From: Mesorhizobium sp. 65-26
GTDB taxonomy: Bacteria; Pseudomonadota; Alphaproteobacteria; Rhizobiales; Rhizobiaceae
NCBI GenBank assembly: GCA_001899205.1
Contig: MKVL01000012.1
Span: forward strand, 161,903 to 225,902
Length of the DNA: 64,000 nucleotides
Direction of reading: 5' to 3'
The notes under the pieces were generated by a model. It worked only from the letters and a program-made list of their open reading frames with translations, made no database searches and was not told the origin of the DNA. Each line of letters begins with the position of its first letter. The first letter of the stretch is position 1. Made by a program: the position numbers and the translations under genes. Below, one piece after another: positions 34,705 to 46,073 of the stretch.

Positions 34705-37164
34705 CTATTGCGAGACCCGCGTCGCGCCTTTCGCCGGTGCGGCTCCCGGCTTCGGGATAGCTCCTGGGTCCGGTTCGCCGACGCCGACGGAGAAGTCGAC
34801 ATTCTCCCATCGGCCGGTATCGGGCCAGAAAAAAGTGAAGAGGATCGAGCCGCCCGGCGCGAGGCCGGCAACAGGCAGGTCCACGAGATGAATGCCGAGC
34901 GCGTTCCCGGCGGTCGCGCTGTCCGTCACCGTCAGCCATCTGTCGCTGCTCCAGTGAACCACGGCGCGGGCAGAAAGTTCCAGGCGCAGCACCTTGCCAG
35001 CCGGAATGGCGCGGATCCTGTTGTTGAAGCGCCAGGTCCTGAGCCGCGATCCCGTGCCTTGCCTGAGATAGCGTTCCACCCCTTGCGGCGGCAGGTCGAA
35101 GACCGCTCCGTCGCGCAGCGAGCGCAGCAGCTTTATGTGTTCCGCATGCGCCCAGACCAGCGGCATGGCGCTGCCCGACGGAGCGCCCCGCCGCAACTCG
35201 CGCTCCGGCATGTCAGGGGCATCCCAAACCTGCTCCGGCAGCAGGCCGCCCGGGCCGGCCGAATTCTCGAAGGTCGCGAGCAGTTCCCGCGCCCTCTCGT
35301 CGCGTCCCGCCGCCAGCTCGTAATGGGCGCGCTCGCCGGTCAGCAACGGCCACGGCCGTCCCCTTCCGGTTCCGTCGAAGGGGGCGCCGTCCTCATGCTC
35401 GCCATAGCCGTCGCCGGTGTAGCGGTACCAGACAGGGCCTTGCGGCAGGTCGCAGCGCAACGACGCATCGATGGCCTTGACGGTGTTGACGATGCGCGGG
35501 TCGTCGGCGGCCCTGAGCCCGAAGCGCACCAGGGCTAGCGCGTCCGGGCTGACGATGGCGCGCGCCGGCCTGTCGGTGTCGCCGGGCGGCCGGTTCTTGA
35601 TCGGCACGTAACCGTCCTTCGGCGAGGCGGCGCCGGCGTCGTCGGGCGGCGCGACCCGTACGTAGTAACCTTCCACTCCGGCCGTTGCGCACAGCTCCGT
35701 CCCGGTGACGTAGGTCCAGCGTTCGATCTGGTCGTTCCAGCAGTCGGCTGTTTCGCGCAGGTAGTTTGCCGGCTCCGCATTCCCGCAGGCATCCAGCATG
35801 TCGGCGGCGGCGAGCAGGCCGGCGATTTCGACGGCGAGCGTGAAGGGGCTGTAGCCGGCATCCTCTTCCCAGCGATCCTCGCCGGTGACGGGACCGTTGC
35901 GCGCGACATAGGAAGCGGCGTTCTCGATCATCGGCAGGAACTCGGCCAGCCTGGCGCGCGGCAGGTGGCCGGCGCGGCGAAGCGCGTCGGCAAGCAGCAG
36001 CGGGAAGGCGCATTCGTCCATCTGGATGCCGGGCCAGTAGGCGGTCCCGTTCGACCAGGCATTCTGCGGCCAATGGCCGTCCGGCTGCTGGATCGAGCGG
36101 AGATAGGTGAGGATCCGCAGCGCTTCCACAGCGTCGCCGGCGGCGAGAAATCCGCCGGCGGTCTCGACGAGATCGCGCGGCCAGACCAGATGGTAGCCGC
36201 CAAGGTCGTCATCGCCCTTGTCGAAGCCCCAGGGGATCGACAGGCTGGCCACGGCGGCGCCTTGCCTGGCGATCGACAGGTGCGTGGCAAGCACCGCGGT
36301 GCCGACTCGGTAGGCATTCAGGCCGGACGCGGCGCGGCGGTCGAGCCTCTCCAGGCCGGCCTGCCATTTCCGCCAGTTCGCGACATAGAGGCCAGCGGCG
36401 GCCTCGAAACCCTCACGCAGGCTGGCGGCGGCGTGATCGGCGGCCTCTTCGGGATAGGCGCCGAAGCCGAGCGCCAGCACGGCCGTGGCCTTGCCGGCCG
36501 AGAAGCCGATCTCGCCGGTGAGCGCGACGTTGCCGTCGTCGGCGCGTTCCCAGGCCGGATCGAGCTGGCCCCTGTCGCGCAACTGCTGCCAGCCGTCCGA
36601 GACGCCGACATAGCCGGCCGAGCAATCGCCCCAGGGCAGCGACGAGGCGAGGGCGATAAAGACGCCGCGACCGGACGCGAACAGCATCCGCTGCCCCCTG
36701 TGCTCGCCGAGCCAGGCGCTGTTGCCCATGCCGGCGTTGACGAGATGCGGCGCAAGCAATGCGTAGACGCGGTGGTCGGTGCCTTTGAGGGAAAGGAAAG
36801 TGATTTCCTGCAACAGGACCGGGCGCTTCGGGTCGGTGATGACGCGCTTGTCGATTCGGTAGGCACCGTCGGCCGCGCTGTTGGTCAGGCGATAGGCGGG
36901 CACGCCGTCCTCGAATGGTTCGACCGCGTGAGTGGCGTCGCGCTTTTCCTCGGAGAAATAGCCGCCTGGTCCGGTAACGATCAGGCCAAGGTCGCGCGTG
37001 CAGGCGGCGTCGAGGCGCGGGTAGTAGATCTCGTTCAGAATGCCGTGGCTGAGCGTGAACCAGAGCGGGCTTTTGGACGAAAGCGCGGTGCCGACGCCGC
37101 TCTTGGCGCTTGAGGTCCAGCGCGCCGGAATTCCGGGCGCTCCGGGAGCAACTGTCGGCGTCAT
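34705..37164 (-). CDS. Glycoside hydrolase family 15 alpha-glucosidase (glucoamylase-like)
   Basis: An 819-residue enzyme: an N-terminal glucodextranase-like beta domain (about 1-270, SPLWFTLSHGILNEIYYPRLD) and a GH15 (alpha/alpha)6 barrel. The catalytic region holds GIQMDECAFPLLLADALR (general acid) and LLPEQVWDAPD (base), with DDDLGGYHLVWPRDLVETAGG at the barrel entry. No signal peptide is visible, so it probably acts in the cytoplasm, releasing glucose from short alpha-glucans or trehalose-like sugars. ATG 37164 is preferred to 37284. The gene leads a unit with gnd, zwf and the ROK kinase. Confidence 0.9.
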   Translation of the reverse strand: MTPTVAPGAPGIPARWTSSAKSGVGTALSSKSPLWFTLSHGILNEIYYPRLDAACTRDLGLIVTGPGGYFSEEKRDATHAVEPFEDGVPAYRLTNSAADGAYRIDKRVITDPKRPVLLQEITFLSLKGTDHRVYALLAPHLVNAGMGNSAWLGEHRGQRMLFASGRGVFIALASSLPWGDCSAGYVGVSDGWQQLRDRGQLDPAWERADDGNVALTGEIGFSAGKATAVLALGFGAYPEEAADHAAASLREGFEAAAGLYVANWRKWQAGLERLDRRAASGLNAYRVGTAVLATHLSIARQGAAVASLSIPWGFDKGDDDLGGYHLVWPRDLVETAGGFLAAGDAVEALRILTYLRSIQQPDGHWPQNAWSNGTAYWPGIQMDECAFPLLLADALRRAGHLPRARLAEFLPMIENAASYVARNGPVTGEDRWEEDAGYSPFTLAVEIAGLLAAADMLDACGNAEPANYLRETADCWNDQIERWTYVTGTELCATAGVEGYYVRVAPPDDAGAASPKDGYVPIKNRPPGDTDRPARAIVSPDALALVRFGLRAADDPRIVNTVKAIDASLRCDLPQGPVWYRYTGDGYGEHEDGAPFDGTGRGRPWPLLTGERAHYELAAGRDERARELLATFENSAGPGGLLPEQVWDAPDMPERELRRGAPSGSAMPLVWAHAEHIKLLRSLRDGAVFDLPPQGVERYLRQGTGSRLRTWRFNNRIRAIPAGKVLRLELSARAVVHWSSDRWLTVTDSATAGNALGIHLVDLPVAGLAPGGSILFTFFWPDTGRWENVDFSVGVGEPDPGAIPKPGAAPAKGATRVSQ

Positions 37165-37261
37165 CTTGATCCTGGTCTCCTGGGCAATCCGTAGACCACT
37201 CCGGGAGCGCTTTTCAATCGTCCCACCGCAAGTTGATCGCCAGGCGCGCCACGACTGCGGG

Positions 37262-37882
37262 TCAGCGCTCGGCGTCCGCCCCAAGATGCCGGCTCAGCAT
37301 CAGCTTCAACTCTTCCAGCACGCCGTCGCGCAGCCGCTTCTCGCCGACGAGCGCCAGCGGTATGCGCATCATCTGCGGCACGATGACGGCCAGCCGCTCC
37401 GCCTGGGCGGGGGGCACGGCCGGTTCCGGGCCGGCAAACAGGGCCGCGATCTGCTGGCGCCGGCGGGCCCGCATCGAACGCCGCCAGACGTCGTCTCCAG
37501 GAATGTCGACAAGCGCGGAATAGGCCGGATGGCTGGCCATGAAATCGCCGAGCACGCTAAACAGGGCGTCGGCAATGGCCGCCGCGTCGAGACCCGAAGT
37601 GCGCTCGCGCAGCGCGTCGAGCCGGGTGGAGAGCTCCTCGGCGTGCTCCGCCAGGATCGCCTGCGCCAGCCCTTCCTTGGTAGGGAAGAACAGATAGAGC
37701 GTGCCGATGGCCGCGCCGGCGCGCGCGGCGATCTCGGTCATCGTCGTCGCGTCATAGCCCTTCTCGGCGAACAGTTCCGTGGCGCTCGCCGCCAGCGCGG
37801 CGACGCGATCATGGCCTCTTTTTTGCCGTGGCGCGCGGGGTTGCGGCATCTTCGCGCTTGCTTTTTCCGAGACCATACTCAT
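37262..37882 (-). CDS. TetR-family regulator
   Basis: A 206-residue TetR repressor. The helix-turn-helix is in AALAASATELFAEKGYDATTMTEIAARAGAAIGTLYLFFPTKEGL (about residues 28-72). The C-terminal ligand domain is unassigned. It is divergent from an MFS exporter, so that exporter is the likely target. An operator-like repeat overlaps its own start codon, so the true start may be the in-frame ATG at 37876. Confidence 0.92.
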   Translation of the reverse strand: MSMVSEKASAKMPQPRAPRQKRGHDRVAALAASATELFAEKGYDATTMTEIAARAGAAIGTLYLFFPTKEGLAQAILAEHAEELSTRLDALRERTSGLDAAAIADALFSVLGDFMASHPAYSALVDIPGDDVWRRSMRARRRQQIAALFAGPEPAVPPAQAERLAVIVPQMMRIPLALVGEKRLRDGVLEELKLMLSRHLGADAER

Positions 37883-37909
37883 ATTCCAAACCTGAGACTA
37901 TCCTCATAT
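37869..37909. promoter_or_regulatory. Two tandem operator-like repeats between tetR and mfs
   Basis: GAGACCATACTCATAT (37869-37884) and GAGACTATCCTCATAT (37894-37909) agree at 14 of 16 bases. The second contains the dyad TGAG-N6-CTCA, the first GAG-N6-CTC. Their spacing is 25 bases. This is a plausible pair of TetR-dimer sites. Confidence 0.55.
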
Positions 37910-37952
37910 ATCGGCGGCCGCCTGTCCGCCAGCATCCCGAAAGTCGCACTCC

Positions 37953-39665
37953 ATGAATGCCCCGGTCGCAGCACGTCCACGGAACCACAAGTGGATGGTT
38001 CTGAGCAATACCACCCTCGGCATGCTGGCGGCGGCGATCAATGGCTCGATCCTGCTGATCAGCCTGCCGGCGGTGTTTCGTGGCATCGGCCTCAAGGCGC
38101 TGGACCCCGGCAACATCAACTACCTGCTATGGGCGATCATCGGTTACATGATTGCGACAGCCGTGCTCGTCGTGGCATTCGGGCGCCTGGGCGACCAGTT
38201 CGGCCGCGCGAAGATGTACAATCTGGGCTTCGCCATCTTCACCGCCGCCTCGATCGCGCTCAGCCTGCTGCCCGGCCAGGGCGATTTCGCCGCCATGTAT
38301 CTGATCAGTGTGCGCATCATACAGGGCATCGGCGGCGCGCTGATCATGGCCAATTCCACGGCCCTGCTCACCGATGCCTTTCCCGAGAACGAGCGCGGCT
38401 TCGCGCTGGGCATCAATGTGGTGGCGGCCATCGGCGGCCAGTTCATCGGCCTGCTGATCGGCGGGCTGCTGGCCGACACCGACTGGCGGCTGGTGTTCTG
38501 GATCAACGTGCCCTTCGGCCTCGTCGGCACGGTATGGGCCTATCTCAAGCTGCATGACGCGCCCAACCGCTCGAGCCACAAGATCGACTGGCTGGGCAAC
38601 ATCAGCTTCGGCCTCGGCCTGGTGTTGATCCTGACCGCCATTACCTACGGGCTGCAGCCCTATGGCGATCAGGTCATGGCATGGACCAGCCCGAAAGTGC
38701 TGATCTTCTTTGCCGTCGGCATCGTCTCGCTGGTCGCCTTCGTGATGATCGAGCAGCGCGTCGAGAAGCCGATGCTCGACCTCAAGCTGTTCCGCATTCC
38801 GGGCTTCGCCTACGGCAACCTCGCCAACCTCGCCTCGGGCATCGCGCGCGGCGGCCTGCAGTTCATGCTTATCGTCTGGCTCCAAGGCATCTGGCTGCCG
38901 TTGCATGGCTATTCGTTCGAGCAGACGCCGCTGTGGTCGGCCATCTTCATGCTGCCGCTCACCGTCGGCTTCCTCATCGCCGGTCCGCTTTCCGGCTATT
39001 TCTCCGACCGGATCGGCGGGGTGCCGTTCGCGGTCGGCGGCATGGTGGCGGGCGCGGCCAGCTTCGTGGCGCTGATGGCGCTGCCCGCCGACTTCTCCTA
39101 CACGGCTTTTGCCGCGCTCTTGTTCCTCAACGGTCTCGGCTCGGGCCTGTTCGTGGCGCCGAACTCGACCCAGATCATGAATTCAGTGCCGGCACGCGAG
39201 CGCGGCCAGGCGTCCGGCATGCGTGCCACGACCACCAATGCCGGGCAGGTGCTGTCCATCGGGCTGTTCTTCAGCCTGATGCTTGCCGGCCTCGCGGCCA
39301 GCCTGCCGCAGACCATGGAGGCCGGGCTGCTGGCACAGCACGTGCCGGAGGCCGTCGCGCACCAGGTCGCCAACATGCCGCCGGTGGCCAGCCTGTTCGC
39401 CGCCTTCCTCGGTTACAACCCGATGGGCGAACTGATCCCGGCCGACGTCCTGCACGCGCTGCCAGCGCAGAACGCGACGATCCTGACCGGCAACACCTTC
39501 TTCCCCGAACTGATGTCCGGCCCCTTCAAGCACGGGCTGGTCTTCGCCTTCACCTTCTCGGCTGTCCTGTATCTCGTCGCCGCCTTCGCCTCCTGGCGCG
39601 GCGGCCGCCGTGTCGAGGTGGACCTGCCGGAGATGATGGCGACGGAAGCGGCCGGCCGGCGGTAA
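37953..39665 (+). CDS. DHA2-family MFS exporter (14 TM)
   Basis: A 570-residue drug/proton antiporter of the DHA2 (EmrB/QacA) family with 14 hydrophobic helices. The motif A region AFGRLGDQFGRAKMYNLGFA (about residues 66-85) and motif C-like INVPFGLVGTVWAYLKL support this. The C-terminal extension after residue 540 is short and charged. The divergent TetR gene suggests ligand-induced expression. The substrate is unknown; the gene pair resembles many efflux loci. Confidence 0.9.
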   Translation: MNAPVAARPRNHKWMVLSNTTLGMLAAAINGSILLISLPAVFRGIGLKALDPGNINYLLWAIIGYMIATAVLVVAFGRLGDQFGRAKMYNLGFAIFTAASIALSLLPGQGDFAAMYLISVRIIQGIGGALIMANSTALLTDAFPENERGFALGINVVAAIGGQFIGLLIGGLLADTDWRLVFWINVPFGLVGTVWAYLKLHDAPNRSSHKIDWLGNISFGLGLVLILTAITYGLQPYGDQVMAWTSPKVLIFFAVGIVSLVAFVMIEQRVEKPMLDLKLFRIPGFAYGNLANLASGIARGGLQFMLIVWLQGIWLPLHGYSFEQTPLWSAIFMLPLTVGFLIAGPLSGYFSDRIGGVPFAVGGMVAGAASFVALMALPADFSYTAFAALLFLNGLGSGLFVAPNSTQIMNSVPARERGQASGMRATTTNAGQVLSIGLFFSLMLAGLAASLPQTMEAGLLAQHVPEAVAHQVANMPPVASLFAAFLGYNPMGELIPADVLHALPAQNATILTGNTFFPELMSGPFKHGLVFAFTFSAVLYLVAAFASWRGGRRVEVDLPEMMATEAAGRR

Positions 39666-39762
39666 TCGCTGGCTCCGCGTCCGCGCCGGGTTTTCATTCG
39701 CGTCCCATCCCTGTAAACCGCCAACGCGGTCGCGGCCGGTCATACATTTCGGGAGGTCCTGC

Positions 39763-41835
<2,073 letters not shown>

Positions 41836-41920
41836 TCAAATGGTGGGTCGATAGTACCGCGGCGTTGCGCAAGAGTTTTACTCCCGCTTCGCCTCGGTAT
41901 GACGACGTGGCGAGAACGCG

Positions 41921-42733
41921 CTACCGGATCCGCGCCTCGATGATCTCGACGAAGCGCGCGAAGAGCCCGGCCTGCGACTTGATCTTGAGCTTGCGATATA
42001 TGTTGCGGCGATGAACCTTCACCGTTCCCGGCACGATGCGCATGGCCCTTGCGATCGACTCCGTGGAATGCCCCTGCAGCACCAGGTCGACGACATGCTT
42101 TTCGCGCGGCGTCAGCGACAGGCTTTCCCAGATATGGGCCCGATCGAACTCGTTGACCGCGGGTAACGTTTCGTCCTGCATGGATTCGGCGGGTTCGTCG
42201 GCTGGAAGGGCGGGCCAGCGCAATCTGGCCAGGCTGATCACTGCCGGCGCCATGTCGCGCAGCAATCTGGCATCGGCGGTGCCGAACGGACCTGAAGCGC
42301 GCAAGCGCATCAGCGACAGCACCAGCGCATCCTTGCCCGGCAGGGGCACGAAGAAGCCGACCTCCTCGGCCAGTCTCGTCTGGCTGTAGTAGGAACGAAA
42401 ATACTCGCTGGCGTAGAAGCGGTCCGGAGCGAGTTCGCGCATGCGCCAGAAGCCTTCCTTGCGCTCGACCGCCGCGTGATGGAACGGGTCGAGCAGATAG
42501 GGTCCTTCCTGATAGAGCGCGACGAAGACGTGACTTTCGGCGGGCGAGAAGGTCTCGAACAGGAGTGGCGGTCGCGAGGCGCCGCGATAGCCGAAGATCA
42601 CGCAATGATCGAAACCGACATATAGCCTCAGCCAGTCGACCATCGCCTTGCCGAAGAGATCGCCATTGGTCTCGCGCGTCGCAGCGACCAGCGCGGCGAG
42701 CCGGCTGTATTCGTCCTTTCGGGATGCGCCCAA
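41921..42733 (-). CDS. LuxR-type HTH transcriptional regulator
   Basis: A 270-residue regulator. The C-terminal LuxR/FixJ DNA-binding domain is LSLTPREKHVVDLVLQGHSTESIARAM, then VPGTVKVHRRNIYRKLKIKSQAGLFARF. The N-terminal ~190 residues (FDHCVIFGYRG, SYYSQTRLAEEVGFFVPL) look like a PAS/GAF-like sensor and show no AHL-binding signature I recognise. It is divergent from the first polyamine-type ABC operon, its likely target, with a 7-bp dyad between them. Confidence 0.9.
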   Translation of the reverse strand: MGASRKDEYSRLAALVAATRETNGDLFGKAMVDWLRLYVGFDHCVIFGYRGASRPPLLFETFSPAESHVFVALYQEGPYLLDPFHHAAVERKEGFWRMRELAPDRFYASEYFRSYYSQTRLAEEVGFFVPLPGKDALVLSLMRLRASGPFGTADARLLRDMAPAVISLARLRWPALPADEPAESMQDETLPAVNEFDRAHIWESLSLTPREKHVVDLVLQGHSTESIARAMRIVPGTVKVHRRNIYRKLKIKSQAGLFARFVEIIEARIR

Positions 42734-42765
42734 TTCCTACCCCTTAAAACGCGAAAATAGATCAG

Positions 42766-42787
42766 ATATACCACTCGCGAGGTATAT
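42766..42787. promoter_or_regulatory. Dyad ATATACC-N8-GGTATAT between luxR-type gene and ABC operon
   Basis: A perfect 7-bp inverted repeat with an 8-base spacer, in AT-rich sequence 33 bases upstream of the LuxR-type gene. LuxR/FixJ-type regulators bind such dyads, so it is a good operator candidate for this divergent promoter. Confidence 0.6.
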
Positions 42788-42851
42788 ACTAGCTGCCATT
42801 GGCTCTGGTAGCGTCTTGAAATCGATCGTCCTGTTGCTGGAGCCCGCAGCC

Positions 42852-43988
42852 TTGACCGCAGTGCCCGACATCGAGTTTCGCGGCGTCACCAAACGCTATG
42901 GCGCGGTGACCGCGGTCAGCGGCATCGACCTGGCTGTCCCGCCATCCGCCTTTGTCGCGCTGCTCGGGCCGTCCGGCTGCGGCAAGACGACCTGCCTGCG
43001 CATGATCGGCGGCTTCGAACAGCCGAGCGAAGGCCAGGTGTTCATCCGCGGCCAGGACATGGCCGGCACGCCGCCCTACCGGCGGCCGGTCAACATGGTG
43101 TTCCAGCAATACGCGCTGTTCCCGCATTTGAATGTCGAGGACAACGTTGCCTACGGGCTGCGCCAGGCGCGGCCGAGACTGGCGTCGCGCGAGATCGGCC
43201 AGAGGGTCGGGGAAGCGCTCGAGATGGTGCGGCTCGCCGGCTACGGCCGCCGCAAGATCCACGAACTTTCCGGCGGCCAGCAGCAGCGTGTCGCCCTGGC
43301 GCGCGCGCTGGTGAACAAGCCGGCGGTGCTCTTGCTCGACGAGCCGCTGGCGGCGCTCGACAAGAAGCTTCGCACCGACATGCAGATCGAGCTGCAGAAC
43401 CTGCAACGCGACATCGGCATCACCTTCGTGCTGGTTACCCACGACCAGGAGGAAGCGCTGTCGATGAGCGATTTCGTCTGCGTCATGAATGGCGGCCGCA
43501 TTGTCCAGCTCGGACAGCCGAGCGAGATCTATGACGAGCCGGCCGATCTGTTCGTCGCCGATTTCGTCGGCAAGACCAATCTGTTGAGCGGCAAGGTTGC
43601 CGGACACTCGGGCGATCTGGTCGACGTGGCCCTTGCCGACGGCACTGTCATTGCGGCGCGCAAGCGGACCGCCCTGCGGCAGGGCGAGACCGTTTCGGTC
43701 AGCCTGCGGCCGGAATCACTCAGTCTCGGCGCGGCGGAGAGCGGTCCGTTCAAGGGCATCGTCCGCAACCGGATTTTTCTCGGCTCGACCGCGGAATACG
43801 CCATCGAGGTCCAGGGCATCGGAACGCTGCTCGCCAAGGCCGATCACCTGATCGGCCACGGCAATCTCTTCAAGCCGGGCGAACCCGTCGCCATCGGCTT
43901 TGCCACCGGAACGCCGCTGGCGTTTCCGGAGACCAAGAACAACGGGACCAACCAGAGGGTAAGCAAACATGTCGAAATCATATCGTGA
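42852..43988 (+). CDS. ABC transporter ATP-binding protein, polyamine type (system 1)
   Basis: A 378-residue PotA-like ATPase. Walker A GPSGCGKTT is at about residues 39-47, the Q-loop is VFQQYALFPHL, the ABC signature is LSGGQQQRVALARALV, Walker B is LLLDEPLAALD, and a TOBE-type C-terminal domain (SLRPESLSLG) follows. The start is uncertain; TTG 42852 has GGAG nine bases upstream, and GTG 42861 is the alternative. It overlaps the start of the binding-protein gene by 20 bases. Confidence 0.92.
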   Translation: MTAVPDIEFRGVTKRYGAVTAVSGIDLAVPPSAFVALLGPSGCGKTTCLRMIGGFEQPSEGQVFIRGQDMAGTPPYRRPVNMVFQQYALFPHLNVEDNVAYGLRQARPRLASREIGQRVGEALEMVRLAGYGRRKIHELSGGQQQRVALARALVNKPAVLLLDEPLAALDKKLRTDMQIELQNLQRDIGITFVLVTHDQEEALSMSDFVCVMNGGRIVQLGQPSEIYDEPADLFVADFVGKTNLLSGKVAGHSGDLVDVALADGTVIAARKRTALRQGETVSVSLRPESLSLGAAESGPFKGIVRNRIFLGSTAEYAIEVQGIGTLLAKADHLIGHGNLFKPGEPVAIGFATGTPLAFPETKNNGTNQRVSKHVEIIS

Positions 43989-45132
43989 TGGACTGCCGAT
44001 AAGCCCTGAGAACTTCGTCGATCAGCTGATGCGCCTCAAGCGCGGTTCGATCGGCCGCCGCGATTTCCTCGGTCTCACCGGCCTCGGCATCGCGACGGCG
44101 GTGATGGCGCGCGAGATCGGCATCATGCCGACGCCGGTCTTCGCCGCCGAAAGCCTTGGCGACCGCATGTCGATCGCCACATGGCCGAATTATCATGACC
44201 CGCAGACCTTCGAGAACTTCAAGAAGGACACAGGCGTGGCCGTCGAGGTCAACGTGTTCGGCTCGAATGAGGAGATGCTGGCCAAGCTGCAGGCCGGTGC
44301 GTCGGGCTGGAGCCTGTTTGTGCCGACCAATTACACGATCTCGACCTACAAGAAGCTCGGCATCATCGAGCCGCTCGACATGGCGAAACTGCCGAATTTC
44401 GACGGCACGCAGGAAGATCCGCGCTTTACCGCCGAAGGCACGATCGACAAGGTCATCTATGCGGTGCCGAAGAACTGGGGCACCACGGGCTTTGCCGTCA
44501 ACACCAAGAAGCTCGCCAAGCCGATGACGAGCTGGAAGGAGTTCTGGGACACGGCCATGGCGGAGGGTGATGGCCGCACCATGGTGCATGACTACCAGCT
44601 GACCACGATCGGCAATGCGCTGAAATATTATGGCTATTCGTTCAATTCGCTGAAGCAGGACGAACTCGCCAAGGCCGAAGAACTGCTGCTGAAGGTCAAG
44701 CCGCACCTGTTCGCGGTTTCGTCCGACTATCAGCCTGGAATGCGCGCTGGCGATGCCTGGATGACGATGTGCTGGACCAATGACGGCGCCCAGCTCCATC
44801 GCGACATTCCCGAGATCGCCTATGTGCTGGGCAAGGAGGGCGGCGAGATCTGGACCGACTTCTATGCCATCCCCAAGGACGCACCGAACAAACCCGCCGG
44901 CTATGCCTTGCTCAACTATCTGATGAACCCGCAGGTCGCGGTGAAGGAGCACCTCGCCAATGGCGCGCCATCGACCGACGCGCGGGTCAACAAGCTGCTG
45001 CCGAAGGAGGTGCTGGACAACCCGATCCTGTATCCGGCGGCCGACCTGTTGACGCCGCTGGAGTTCGGCGCGGCGGCGACGCTGACCGACCCGGGCCGCG
45101 CGGAGCTGATGGCGCGTTTCAAGTCGGCCTGA
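43969..45132 (+). CDS. Extracellular solute-binding protein, PotD-like (system 1)
   Basis: A 387-residue periplasmic binding protein of the spermidine/putrescine class. The N-terminus carries a twin-arginine signal (GSIGRRDFLGLTGLG, residues 26-40) rather than a plain Sec signal. The mature part has MSIATWPNYHDPQTFENFKKDTG, VPTNYTISTYKKLGIIEPLD and DFYAIPKDAPNKPAGYALLNYLMNPQ, all PotD-like. The substrate is probably a polyamine or related cation, but is not proven. A GC hairpin follows before the permease genes. Confidence 0.92.
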   Translation: MSKSYRDGLPISPENFVDQLMRLKRGSIGRRDFLGLTGLGIATAVMAREIGIMPTPVFAAESLGDRMSIATWPNYHDPQTFENFKKDTGVAVEVNVFGSNEEMLAKLQAGASGWSLFVPTNYTISTYKKLGIIEPLDMAKLPNFDGTQEDPRFTAEGTIDKVIYAVPKNWGTTGFAVNTKKLAKPMTSWKEFWDTAMAEGDGRTMVHDYQLTTIGNALKYYGYSFNSLKQDELAKAEELLLKVKPHLFAVSSDYQPGMRAGDAWMTMCWTNDGAQLHRDIPEIAYVLGKEGGEIWTDFYAIPKDAPNKPAGYALLNYLMNPQVAVKEHLANGAPSTDARVNKLLPKEVLDNPILYPAADLLTPLEFGAAATLTDPGRAELMARFKSA

Positions 45133-45169
45133 CGCGAACGAGTCTCAGATCCGACGCAGACAAACTTGA

Positions 45170-45191
45170 CCGGCGGGCCTCCACCCGCCGG
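45170..45191 (+). promoter_or_regulatory. Intra-operon hairpin after the binding-protein gene (system 1)
   Basis: CCGGCGGG pairs with CCCGCCGG around CCTCCA, 38 bases after the potD-like stop and before the permease gene. A similar hairpin follows the binding-protein gene of system 2. In malE-malF-type operons such stems protect the upstream mRNA so that the binding protein is made in excess. Confidence 0.55.
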
Positions 45192-45209
45192 CACCGGGGC
45201 AATCCTTCG

Positions 45210-46073
45210 ATGCGCGGCAACGTCCTTCGCAAAAATCTGCTGACGGCCATGCTGCTCGCCCCGGCGACAGCGTGGCTGGTTGTGTTCCTCGTGCTGCCGT
45301 TCATTGCCATTGCCGTGTTCAGCGTCGGCGAGCGGGCGCCGGAGGGCGGCTACCAGGCGGCGTTCACGCTGGCGCAATATGCCAACCTCCCGGCGCGGGC
45401 GACCGCCTTCTGGAACACGATGGTGCTGGCGCCGGTGGGCGCGCTCGCCTGCCTGCTCGTCGCCTATCCGGTTGCCTACTACCTCGCCCTTCTTGCGCCG
45501 CAGCGCTGGCGGCTGATCCTGCTTGCGCTGGTCGTCATTCCGTTCTGGACCAGCCTCCTGATGCGGACCTATGCCTGGATGTACATTCTGGGCGGGCGCG
45601 GCATCCCCGCGCTGCTCGCCTTGGCCGGCATCGAGGATGTCAGGTTGATCAACACGCCGGGCGCCGTCCTGCTCGGTATCGTCTACGGCTATCTGCCGCT
45701 GATGATCCTGCCGATCTATGTCAGCCTCGAGCGGCTCGACAGACGGCTGCTGGAAGCTTCAGCGGATCTCGGAGCGACGCCGCTCGCGACTTTCCTCGGC
45801 GTGACCCTGAAGCTGTCGCTGCCCGGCGTGATGACCGGCTTCTCGCTGGTCATGATCCTGCTGCTCGGCGAATACCTGATCCCGACACTGCTCGGCGGCG
45901 GCAAGGTGTTCTTCATCGGCAATGCACTGGTCGACCTGTTCCTGCAGTCGCGCAACTGGCCGTTCGGTTCGGCGATCGCGATCACGCTGGTTTTGGTCTC
46001 GGTCGTGGTGCTGATTGCCGCCAACCGAATCTCGACCCGGGTTTCGGGCGCGCGCCGGGTGGACCTGATCTGA
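45210..46073 (+). CDS. ABC permease, PotB-like (system 1)
   Basis: A 287-residue inner-membrane permease with six hydrophobic helices and the EAA-type loop LEASADLGATPLATFLGVTLKLSLPG, where the ATPase docks. The first helix is LLTAMLLAPATAWLVVFLVLPFI. It overlaps the next permease by one base (TGATG), so translation is coupled. Confidence 0.93.
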   Translation: MRGNVLRKNLLTAMLLAPATAWLVVFLVLPFIAIAVFSVGERAPEGGYQAAFTLAQYANLPARATAFWNTMVLAPVGALACLLVAYPVAYYLALLAPQRWRLILLALVVIPFWTSLLMRTYAWMYILGGRGIPALLALAGIEDVRLINTPGAVLLGIVYGYLPLMILPIYVSLERLDRRLLEASADLGATPLATFLGVTLKLSLPGVMTGFSLVMILLLGEYLIPTLLGGGKVFFIGNALVDLFLQSRNWPFGSAIAITLVLVSVVVLIAANRISTRVSGARRVDLI

